Shown piece by piece: positions 49,193-61,800 of a stretch of 64,000 nt of DNA. The DNA is from Lingula anatina. Its lineage: Eukaryota > Brachiopoda > Lingulata > Lingulida > Lingulidae. The stretch's first letter is position 1. The number at the start of each line of letters is the position of its first letter. Under the pieces are notes generated by a model, which saw nothing but the letters and a program-made list of their open reading frames with translations, was not told the DNA's origin and searched no databases. Made by a program: the position numbers and the translations under genes. The stretch is taken from assembly GCF_001039355.2 (NCBI RefSeq), contig NW_019775973.1, forward strand, positions 86,131 through 150,130, in the 5' to 3' direction.

Positions 49193-52100
49193 TCATCCTG
49201 TGCTAGCTTCTACAGGTCTCAGTGGAGTAATATCCCTCATCTCCCCAGAAGTCTCCTGCGCCTGCGCGGTTTCTCCAGTTGTCACGTGACTCTCGCTGCC
49301 GCTGTGTCTCTGGGTGTCCGTATCCAGGTTCACGGGCACAGCCTTGGGCGGCGACGGGTTGACGTAGATTGGCGGGAGATGATCCGACATACTTCCCACC
49401 ATGCCAGGATACGTGGTCAGCGTGGTCGGCAGCTGCATGCCGGGATTTTTATACTGAGCATGCGCAGTGTAACCTGACGTCACTTCCGGGGTTGATCTCG
49501 TGTGCATGTGGCCCACTGTCATCTGCCCGTATGCTGTCGTCTGCTGGCTGGACATGGAGACAGGACTGGATTGCACGTTCACGTTCTGGTAGCGGTTGCT
49601 GCCGGGTATCGTACCTGCAACACGATGTTGACTTAATGCGTTTTCTTATGTGACTCAAAACTAGAACGGCATATTATCATCTAAAATATTCTGTGAAGAT
49701 ACAGCTTGTTGAAGCTATATGTAACTAGTACACTCAGTGAGGTCTGTACATGAAAAACCAAACCGTCATTTTCTTCGATTAGGCCCACTTTTTTAAAAAT
49801 ATGACTGCATTCAAACTAAATTTTTTCACTCTATCTCATTTTAGCCTTTTCCACATTTTGCACTCCACGTACTTCACTTTTATAGCTACCCCTACTAATC
49901 AAAATAGGACACACATTGCCCAATAAATATTACCATTTTTACAACCTATAGTAATACCTACCGACGCCTACAGATGGCGCTGAGGGTATCATCATGCCAT
50001 GAGGCACCCCCATGCTGCTGAATGGCCCGTACACACTGGAGGATGTCTGGTAAGGCGTCGGTACGGTGGGCAAGGAGGCAGCCTGCATCGCTTTCATTTC
50101 TGAAAGAAAACGAAACCACGGTGAAATAGGGGTTTCCTTTTTTTTTTTTTTTTTTTTGTTGTTGTCTCACAGCTAGAACCGCGTTAAGTTTCTTTTGGAA
50201 GTGTCTTCTTTAAAAAAAAAATGAAGATAAGGATAAAACAGTAGCCTACAGGTCAGTAAGTACAATCTCGGTAAAAAAAGTGAATGCACGCTAGTTTGTG
50301 AGGCACATATGCACAGTTGAATCATTGTTGGTAGTATGGAAAGGAATGCCGCAAAGGAAAAGGTTTTTTAAAACTGGAAATGGAATATACTGAATTGTTT
50401 ATGGAATATGCAAAAGTTGAGGAAGCTAACTTATCCAAAAGAAGCTAAAGAATACAAAACATTATATGGTAAATGTGTCTTACATGTAAGATTTAGATCT
50501 ACATGTACGGTATCAGCCGGAATGTTATAAAAGACAATCAGCCACAACGTTAAATTGCTATAGGTGAGACACGCCACATTATCATATCTCACCTGATGAA
50601 TTATTGCCGGTAGATGGCGACTTCGGCGACCTCAGAGTTTTTGGTTTTCTTTTTCTGGTTTGGATTCCATCTTTGCGCATAGAAATTGGTCGACTTACCT
50701 GAAATATAACTTTTTATATTACATTGTCATTTAATCGTGACCTTGTTAAAACGATGTTAAAGAATCCTTGTATGAAACTTTGTCACGTAATATAATAAGA
50801 GATATCCCAAGAACGGGACAGTCACACGAACACATCATTTTCTACAATATCTAAAATAATCTACCTATAAATACTCAACAATATACCAACTGGCTTTACA
50901 AATTCATGACCTCGATATCGAATTCTTAACTTAAAATATATCCACTGAATGTGCTACCTAAGACTGCAATTACTCTACTTGGCTTAAGTTGGTTAATTAT
51001 AAGTACCTCTACGTGTATACATATTTTCACATTTAAACTAAGATAAAATACAGGTCTTGAAAAGGGGCAACATACTTTTATCATATAGGTATAGGCTTTT
51101 GCCGATCAAAAAAGGAAGGGCTATGACTTAAAATCCCCTGAACTTTCCCTTTCGCATACGTATTTCATCAGCATATGCTTTTTGGTAATTCAAATCAAGA
51201 ACGAACGTATAACGAGCCATCAAATTGTCTATAGATTTTGATATTTCAACTGCCATTATAACTTGCGTAAAATATATCAATACTGCACTTCTTATTAGGA
51301 AAATGTGCGCGCGTTAAGAGTCAGGGTACACGGATACGGACCGGATTTCAAGAGGATTAACTTCCAGTTTGTTTGTTAAGTTGATAGTGTTAATATCAGA
51401 TTTTGACACATAGCCCTTGATATGCCAGTGTCGACTTTACACAACGTAAATCTAAAACAATATTAATATGAACAAGGTCTTTATATTGATTTTTATTGTC
51501 GACCATAAATTTATACGTACATATATAAATGTCTCTATTAACAGACACTGAGCACTGTCATTATGTGTACGATGTTGTTTTCTACAAGATCTCCAGTTGT
51601 AAGGATCTAAATTGTCATTAAAAACGCCATTTCAAACCTACTTAAGTGCAACCTCTTGCGTCCTAGGTTCAACACAAATCTCTCCTGTACTGTTCCTTTA
51701 TCATATAATGATCGGTCGCATGTACCGTAGAGTCCCCTGCGATACAAACCGGGTTCCCATTGACTTGCACAGGATAAGCCCCGTCCCAGATTTTGACCCA
51801 CTTACGTCAAGCTAACCCTAACCTGTATGAATCGAATGAATAACTGTCTTTTAAGTTACAAACACGGGGCCTCAGTTTATCCCCACCCGTCTCTTACCTG
51901 GTGAAGTTTATAATACAGGCCGCACGCGTTACACACTGGTTCTCCTTCGTTGTTTCTCCTCCATAGCGTGGTGGTAGTGGTGCTGCAGTTGGCGCACGAG
52001 AGGCCCGCTCGTCTACTGCCCCCGCCACCGCCGCCCTGAAACAACAGATATTATCAGATATCAGAACTAAGCATTAGTTAATTAAAGAATGAATATTAAA

Positions 52101-52848
52101 CCATTCCATTTATTTAAATTAATCGATCAAATAGAGGCAATGATATATGTACGTACCTACTTTATATGTAGTTTAGATAAATGAAAAAACAAATGAATAT
52201 ACGCACGGATGAATATATGAACAAATAAACTGAGGAATAAATAAATAGAATTATTGATTGATTGGTTGACTTAATAACTGACTTTATGACTGACTGAATG
52301 GATAAATGAATGAACGAGTGAACGAATGAATGAATGGATGAATGAATGAATGAGTGAATACCAATGACGGAGTTATGACCTCTTATGACGCGTTTTAGTC
52401 AATTTCCGGTCGACTGTAACCTGGGTCTGCGTGTGTACGCACCTAGACGTGCCGATGGCGATATGTGTGTGTCCGGGTGATAGAGACATTTACATATGCG
52501 CTTCGTGCAGATCCATAATGATGCAACATGGCAAGCTATACTCGGCGTGTCTGCATTGTTGTTGCTCGGTTCATGTATATTGTCAGTTCGGTCAAAATGA
52601 AACGAAAACCGAGAGCCAGTGCTTGGAAAGAGTACAGTAAACTGTCCTTTTTCATCATTGTCTTTTTTTCCCAACAAAGTATATTCATGTGACGTTACAC
52701 GCGGTGCATTATTGTCCAGCTGATACTTGTAGCTAGAATATCATTGTTAGTATCTCTCTCTCTCCCTCTCTCTCGCTTTAGACAACAACACAAAAACATG
52801 TACATTGGACATATGCTGGTGTACAAGAATGGCACTCACATACACACA

Positions 52849-52899
<51 letters not shown>

Positions 52900-55800
52900 G
52901 CATGCAGACACATGCGCGCACACATCCTCACAAATATGCAAAATAAGATCAAGGATACGTGCGAAATACTACGCCTATCGAAGTTAAAATCCCAAACCCG
53001 TCTAATCATCAATTTTGATTGTTAAAACACAGTACGGAGATCTACAGTTGTAACAAAACGACAGCTCCTGCTGTCTACGCAGCCCAACAGCAGAGACGCA
53101 ATATGTCCGGTGTATAGAGACTTCTCATTCCAAATCGAACCAATTACCTTGTTATAGGCCTGGGAGTTCTGCCCCATGTCGTCCACAGTGGAGGGCAGGC
53201 TGTTGGGCATCACCCCGCCTGGCTGGGTGGTCGGAGTAAGGTACCCACTGGGCAGCGTATGTAACTGGCTGGGGCTGGACGACTTCAACATCGGACTAGT
53301 GAGGCCGTTGTTTACCTACAGGGTACAAAGTTTGAATATTCAACCCGCGTGGAGATTTGAGCCGATGGAGGAAGTGACTGCAAAGCTAATTGTGAAGTGG
53401 CATTTTGTCCGAAAGAAGAGTTTTAGCCAGGCACACTTTCACTTTTCCAGTCAGACTAGGTGGAGACATTGGTTAAAGGAAATGACTAAGACCCCATTCC
53501 CATCGACACCATCGGTCTACATGGCTCGACCCAACTCTGAGGGGGTTCTCGCTGAGTGCAATCAGCTTAACTGAATGACGCGCCTCCTCTTGTTTCTAAC
53601 GTACTCGTATAATCTCCAGCTTTTTTGTGTTCTCTGAAACTCCAGGAGGAGGCGTGTTGATCTGTTAAACTGATTGCATTCAGCAAAAGTCGTTGCACTT
53701 AGATCAGTGGTGCCTATGTAAATGGGGCTTAAGTCAATATAGTCTAATAGTGCAAATGTCCTGTCCGGAATACGAACACTAATACGTGTTTGTGTGTGCG
53801 TGCGTGCGTGCACGTGTGTGTGTGATAGAGTAAATAGTACATCAACGTGCTGAAACCAAGATCTCTAATCCGACCTCTATTATTTAAAATTTAAGTCATA
53901 AAAATAATATTTCTCTCTTCTCCCCATCAAGTCACGTTTAAATCACAAAAACCATTATGCCAAAATAACCCAACTTAAAAATCATTTTAAACATAACAGT
54001 CTTCCGTCCGTCTTACCGTTCTCATTTTATGGTACAGTCCGCAGGCGTTGCAAAGATAGTGTCCCGTGCCGTCACGTCGCCATAATGGGGTCTGGATAGC
54101 ACCGCAGTTCACACACTCCCTGGGTTCCGTGGAATACTCGGCGTACTCGTCTGGAATAAATGACGATTTTTTTCTATAATAAAAAATTATAGCCATTCAA
54201 AAAATATATATTTTCCTTGTCAAGAGAGGTGAATGTCCCCGCCTCGCTTCCTCTTTTTTAATTGTTGCCAGTTAATGTCTAAATTAAATTTTTAAGAATG
54301 AAATCAGACTTGTTACTTGAAGTTTGATTGTGTTAGTTGCGACAGGTATCCTTGTGTCGCAATGGTTGTGATAGGGCAATCACTCCCCTCCCCACGAGGC
54401 CATATTGATTCAAAACACCTGCAATGTCTCTTTACTTTCACAGAGACACTGTGCAATTCTGTTGACTAAAAATAGCTACCTGCCTATACGCAAAGCCACA
54501 GAGATATTGCTTAATAAAGCCCAAATGAAAGTTGGAATTAGAAGCCGGTATAAATATGCAAGCCATGGGTTCATGGTCTATCCTTGTTCTACAAGTAAAT
54601 ATATTTCCCCAGCATACTCGCGCATATGTGAACAAGAACAGGTTTCATTTTTGTGGTTTCGCTAGACTGACAAGAGAAAATGAAACTGATTTCAAGTGAA
54701 GGTAGGGGTGTGTGGCAAGTTACATTTTATATTTCCAAGAAAAGAGAAAAAATCCAATTCTAAAAACGTAAATAACAAGCATTGTTAATAATTCATCTGC
54801 CACAAGTTATACTTGAGTTACCATATGAAATTTAACAAATTTACAGACATACTTCTGTTACATGTTCCGTAAGAGCAAAAGAAACATCTGTCACTAAAAC
54901 CAGTCCAGAATAATCCAACATTCATCAACATTAAATTTTCGACAGCTTGGTTTAATTTAGACTACCCTTCCACCAAATAACACCAAATGGGTTACAAAAC
55001 CCAATTACCACCAATCAAGTCTTGCATCTCCACACAAACTGGCCATTTAAATGGGCCGGCTGCAAAAACAACGGTATGTGGCGAAGTTTATGTACAATAA
55101 AGCTTATGTATACTTTAGGCTCAAAACTGCCAAAACACGCGGGAGGGTTACCCCGTGTACAAACGCAACGTGCGTGTCGCTGTGGAATTCTCATATTGAC
55201 CGACAGCGGCGTGTGTTGACAGTTGAGAGACACAGGGACTATGGTGTGCACTGACACCCTGGAATCCGTGGATAGGGAACTGTTGAAATTGAAACACACA
55301 GAGCAAACATATCGCAATTGCTGCAATAACACGGTGTGGGTTTTCGGGAAAAGGGTGCCGTTTTGGGATTAAATGGAAAGAGAAAGAACGGATATGGGAG
55401 GTGGTTATTAGAAGAGGAGGAAAAAAGGGTCGTTGCTTTGTAACTTTTATTAAAAAGAATGTTTTAGATCTTGCTTTCTTACCATAACTTATTAATGTTG
55501 CCAAAACAGTAATAAAAGTACACGGCGAAAACATAGCCAAAAAATTGTTAACATGTCATTACTGTTACATCTTCTATTTAAAAGTTCCCGGAAAAATGGA
55601 CTATTTTATGGCATGCCATAACTACCATATTTATAAAGATAAAATCACTACACAAGTTTTCTATCATTACGATATATGCTAACATTGTAATCGGAAGATT
55701 TTTTCTACCTGTCATCCATTATTGATTACATTTGATTTAGCTGTTCTTGTTTAAGTACGTTGAAGAAAATGTTCACAGTCATGTTGGATATTCTCAATGG

Positions 55801-58800
55801 TATTTTTTCACAACTTGAATATAAAGTGTGTGCAATCATTGTCCAAACATAAGATTGTTACACGCGACCTACTTTTAATGGGCGCCATGTTTTAATGGGA
55901 ACGCTGAATTATCAATATTGTATGCAAAACGTACGGTCATGTACCTTTTGGCATAACTTTCAACTTTAGACACCATAAGAGGCAGGGCTCTTTCAAAACC
56001 AAAATGGCAGATTTCCCACTTTCTAAAATAGCCAAAATATCCTACTCTGTAGTAAAGTGCTTGAACTGCAACAAATTTTTCCCATTGGGGAGGGGGGGGG
56101 GTGCAAAGAGTAAATTGCAATCGTCTACCCTTTCGCAACCTTACATGTACATCCGCCATTGTTAGTGGCAAAATACATTGTAATACAATAAGAGAGTTCT
56201 CCTTATTCATTCTATTGTACATAAACTAAGCAAAATGCCACAATTCCAGTTATGTCAATCAATTAGGACGCTAGCTGATACAATCTTATTCCCGAACTGT
56301 GTGAGTTGTTTAATTATATTGTATTTGTTTGATGGCATACTTAGAATATAAACATGTACATAACGGAAGCGGGAAAGAGACAAAGTCAAATCAGTGCATA
56401 TATCATGGGGACTCACAAATACAGAAAACTGAAGGTAAAATGGAAAATATTTAGGACAATTGCTTGTTTTTAATGTTGGAATCAAACTTATAAATAAAAA
56501 AGACCATTTTTCATGAGACTATACCTTTCGTTATGAATGTGGCCCTTTCGAGATTTTAGGCTGTAAAACTAGACGCAATAGAAAATGTATATAATGTTTG
56601 GGATATATTCAAGCTTTAATAAAAATTGCATTGTACTTCCCCGGTTTCAGCCATTCTTCAAGAAAACATCTACAAACTGACGCTGTTGGTGGGAAAACCT
56701 GACATATGCCATTTTTCATCTTTTTCCTTCACGTCCTAAGTGCTTTCGTATTTTATTGCTTTTTCAAGTTGGCACTTAGGAAAGTTGCAGAGTATTTGCC
56801 TTACACTTCATGATGTTGTATGTCTGGAAGAGCTTCGCGGGTAGAGAAAAGTTACTTTTTTCCATTTTTATAGTCCTAAGGTTGAAATATATAACCTATG
56901 GTGCTTTAAAACAACATATATTTTAAACATCAATACTTAAGTCGAACAACTGCTTAATGGTGAAAGGATTAAGAACTTTTGTTCTGAAGGTCTGTTCTAA
57001 CTCGAAAACAATCCTAAGCCGTGTTGAAATGACGCAAACGAGAACACGCTAAAGATACAAGAATTATACCATTCCAGCGACAGTTTTACCCTTTTGTGAT
57101 CTATCACGTGTTACTAATTTTGTTTCATCACACGCACTCTTTGCTCCTAACCGTACCAGGCGACAAACCTATCCCGAGAACCCGGTAGTTATGATTCTAA
57201 ATGCAGCCTTTTTATAGGACCGGGAAAAAGGTGAAGTGTCTACTCATTTGTCATAAAACCATAATTCAGTAATAAAAAAAAAATGTTTTCCTGCATTAAC
57301 CCTGGATGACACTGTGCTAAAGTTGAATGTCCTCTTTCATATTTCAAAGATCTGTTGGCAGAGGCACTGGTAATGGTAATCATTGCCCATTAAAGAAAAC
57401 GGTCACCAATATAAAATTAGTTTCCATGTAAATTGTAATTAAATTGTATCATTGTCATGGTATCCACTTATTTAGAACTTTCAGATAATATGTGAATGAT
57501 ATTGAAAATGATATTCAAAATTTCCTTACGGAAAATTGGCATTAACCAAGATCGACAAAAACGTGCATATTTTCACCAAAAATATTACTAATATGTTGTT
57601 TCAACACTAGAAATACAGTTTAACGCGTCTGTCGCATGAATGATAAGACACTGAAATAAATTAAAGAGATACAGTCTGTTGTCTAACACTGAAACTCAAA
57701 TAACATGGAATAATTCTGTTTACTTTCTGTTATGAACACATACTTTAAGTGGGAACAGAGTCCCGTTAAATGTATACGATCAGTGAACGAAACAGGAACA
57801 TCAAGTGCAACCTCAATTAAATTGATAGCACAAGTAGTTTCTATTAAATTTATATCATCGTTTGGTTTACAATAGTGTGTACATTGTTTTGTGTTTCGAG
57901 AGACACACTAACAGGTTTTTTTAAATACATAAACATTTCAGGTCACATATTTTCATATATATATTTTTTTAATAATGATTTGTCCCCGAATATTGAATGG
58001 TTATACATGGCAAATCGAAATCATAAAGGCTCATTAAATATATTTCAAAATGGCTGAATTAGAAATAGGAGAAGGTGAGTAGGTTATTTGGCAGTTTGGA
58101 ATATTATACTATAGTATGCTTTCACATATTTGATGGTACAAATGTTCATAAAATCAGAAATGTCAAGTAAAGGGAGTGTATACGGGTGGTTAGGGGGGTG
58201 GTGGGGAGAGGACCATATTTGGGGGGTTGGACAATAGGGAGAAACTTATGAATTCATATACTTACACGCAGTTAGAGTTCCTTTGCTGTCCTCTATATAC
58301 ACCATGGGGTCAGGGAAATCTTATGAATATTTAGAACACAAACCGATAATGACAAAATGCGGATTCCATTTGTGATATGATTATTCTGTGGTGAATTGGC
58401 TGTTACGTTTTTCAACGAAAACAAAATAAAATATTATTTATAGTTAACAATTCTGCGTTAACTTTCACAAGGATTTTGTTTACAGTTATTGTTTTTGTTT
58501 ATTTTTAATAGAGTTTGTTGTCACAAAATTCCATATATTTGAATTACATATTTGGTCAAATATTCCTGTACTACATTGGGTAAAGTTTGCAGAACTGATA
58601 ACAAAAATGAATTTCCTTCATAGTGTAGAATTTTCTTTCTCAAATGTTTTTCCACTCAAAACCTTTTGACTGGCATTCTTCCAAAACTTCCGTAATTTTT
58701 TATTTACGGATTAATAAAGGGTACATTATACAATGTTATCAATATATTTCTATCCAACTAAACAATGTTAAGGTTACTACACACAATATCGAATTTCGTT

Positions 58801-61800
58801 AAATAATAATTTTTATTTTCTTTTTCCCTACAATTCCCTTTATCTGTCACCATGTTTGGCCAAATATTTGTCTCACGTAATAATTTTCCGTCACAATTAT
58901 TTGCAGACAAATGTCTCATTTTAAAATATCCTATCTAGAGTTCTTATAGAAAGCTTTACCCACACCGGCATAATTCAACATAAAAAGGTATGCATCATTT
59001 TCTTCACCCCCCCCCCCTTTCGATCACCTCGTCCCCAAGGACAAACCAAAGGGATTAACCTCCCCTACCCATCCCAACATCCACCAATTGTCCACCCGGA
59101 TGATTGATTGACGTTAAGTCCTCGACGCTCTCTCATTCAGCGTCCCGTGGTCCCCTAGTCCCCCGCCGCGTACAAGGCTCTCTCTCTTCCCCACTGATAA
59201 GGCCATGATAGCGCGGGCCGCGAGCTGATAATGATGAATAGCGTTCAAATTGTGTCAATATTTACCACGGATTTTATGAACCTGGGAACCGGGCGAAATT
59301 AAAGCCATTGTTCGCGTCTCTGGTGTGGGTTTTAAGAGTTGGGGGCCTAGCTTTGAGAGCGGTCTAGTATAGCGCTGCATGTTTTATTGGTGATTTTCTT
59401 GTTAACTGGCGTTCAAAGCTTCCAACACGGCTCATTTGGAGCAATGTGATGACTTGTATTGTGATTATACTAAAGACGCACCCTTTTGCTGATTAGGTGA
59501 TAGTCAAAGCTTTCTAAATGGTACCTTTGAAACAGTGTTCTAATTTTTTTTTTTTATAAACACTAAGTTTACTCTTTTAGGGCATTTATTTTTATTCGTA
59601 TATTTTCAAATGAAAGAATGACGGCACACAAATATTTTATATTCATCAATAATCATAACTACATAACTCTTTTCATCACCATGTAGGTTAATGTTTGATC
59701 TGTTATTTTTTACTGCTTTTGTAAATACTATAAATTAAATCAAATATACACTACATGTCAGGCCGGGGAGAAAGTGAACCACCAGTGGCGGAGACACTAC
59801 GTAAAATTCTTCTATCATTTACTTCCCGTCACAAAATGACGCATTTTCATAAATTTAGATCTAAATTTTTGGAGCCGCGATTTATAAACATTTTCGTGAC
59901 ATTGAAATCTGTCTTCCTCGTTCCTTCTTCCTGAAGGTGAAAACCCCACTTCGCTTCCTTATGCAAAACCAGGGATTTTGTTTATCTCGTGGTTATATTC
60001 AAAGCACTATTTTTCCATTCACCACAATGTTTGTTTATACAGTTAACGTAATGTTCCACAAACTAAAGACAATTACAATATTCCCTGCACAGCTTTCTTT
60101 GACTCTCTTCAAAATCTTTTTCTACAACTTCATTTTTATTCTGTCAATTTTATTTCATCTTTTTCGTTAACCGCTTTGATAACTTATTACGTAAAATTCC
60201 ACGTGCTTCGTTTTCAACAAATGGCGTCAACTAAGGATAGCCATGGGACTGCCAGGTATATTTGTCCCTCAAAACCACTTAGTCATTGACAGAAAAAATT
60301 ATCTATGACTTATCCATATGGTTATATCTAAATCATTGACAGTCATGCTATTTAATAATTTGACTATGACTCTTATTTAACTTTATTTAGCACTTTTAAT
60401 ATTCGAAAATATTTTTGTTTGGAATTATTTTATCACAAAATCATATTGATTTGATTTAAATACGAAGTTTCAATTAGAACTGTGAAATTTATACTCCATT
60501 TTGTGAAATAAGCCTGTTGATTATATATTTAAGTATGTATTTAATATATGCAACAAATTTTATTCATTGTCCAATTGTTTTATCACTTTAATGTTAACAG
60601 ATTTGATTAGGAAAAGGTGTAGCATTCCTTTTCAATCACATTAAAAGAACGGACAAAAACAAAAATTACAATATAAATTACTTTAGAATTCCAAATAATC
60701 TGTTTTTATCTGTACATTTTTTAATGTATATCATCGTAACAACAGAAATTCTTCAATTATTATTTTACAATTACGACATACATATCTTTAAATATGAGCG
60801 ATTTTATTTATTTAGCTTTTTATTTCATTCAAATCAAATAGACATAAAAATTCCTTTCAATTTTCTACAATCCAAATGCATACATTTATCAATATTTCCT
60901 TATTCAAAAACATCTTTCGCAAATTAAAACACCAGTCGTTTCACCAAAAGGTCTGCCCCACAAAAATTTAATGATTTTCTCCTAATCTTAAGCAATGATT
61001 AACTGTACTTAAGACACGATATCTGCTCCCACTGTAGCGATTAAGGTCATTGGTGATACTGGCCGCCATGGCATATTACTGGAGAGTTAATTATCCCGAT
61101 ATCTTGTAAACATTTAGACGAAACTAGGCCACGAGGTTTTAGATTGTATGAGATATGTCATATATGGATGTAGATGAATGTATTTATTCGTTGTATTGAT
61201 GCATGAATGACCCATATATTTTCTTAGCTTTTTGTAAACAGTTTTGGCTTTTCTAAATTGGCGCCTATGTCATGAATTTGAACACCTAGATATAATGTGA
61301 ATTGTTTCAAACAGTAACTCCGATAAAAGTGTTATTTTGTTTGATGCAAATTCTTTAAATTTGTCATATTATATTTCAGCATTCATCATGCAACTGGTGA
61401 AGACCAAAAGTAAGTTTTATATCAAAACAATTTTCCCGATGTAGTATTTATCAAAATTATAATTATCGTCATTTAATTTTGGTAATAATAATAATAATAA
61501 TAATTGTTGTTGTTTAACATGTTATCGCTACATACTTGACATATATTCCTGTTTTTTTCGTCAAATTTACTAAATATTGTAACTGTCAAATAAACACAAA
61601 TGTCAACGATATTTTCTTTGGAATTTATGTCACTGCAAACCGATTGTTTTGAGTGGTAACGGTGACGGAATGCAGTCACATTTCTAAAACTGCCTAAAGT
61701 TATCGCCCTATTCAGCCACGAGGCTTATAGCTACTATAAACTGGATTTACTCTAACAAAATACCTTTCATTATTTTATTTAATGTTATTTTCTGAATTTA

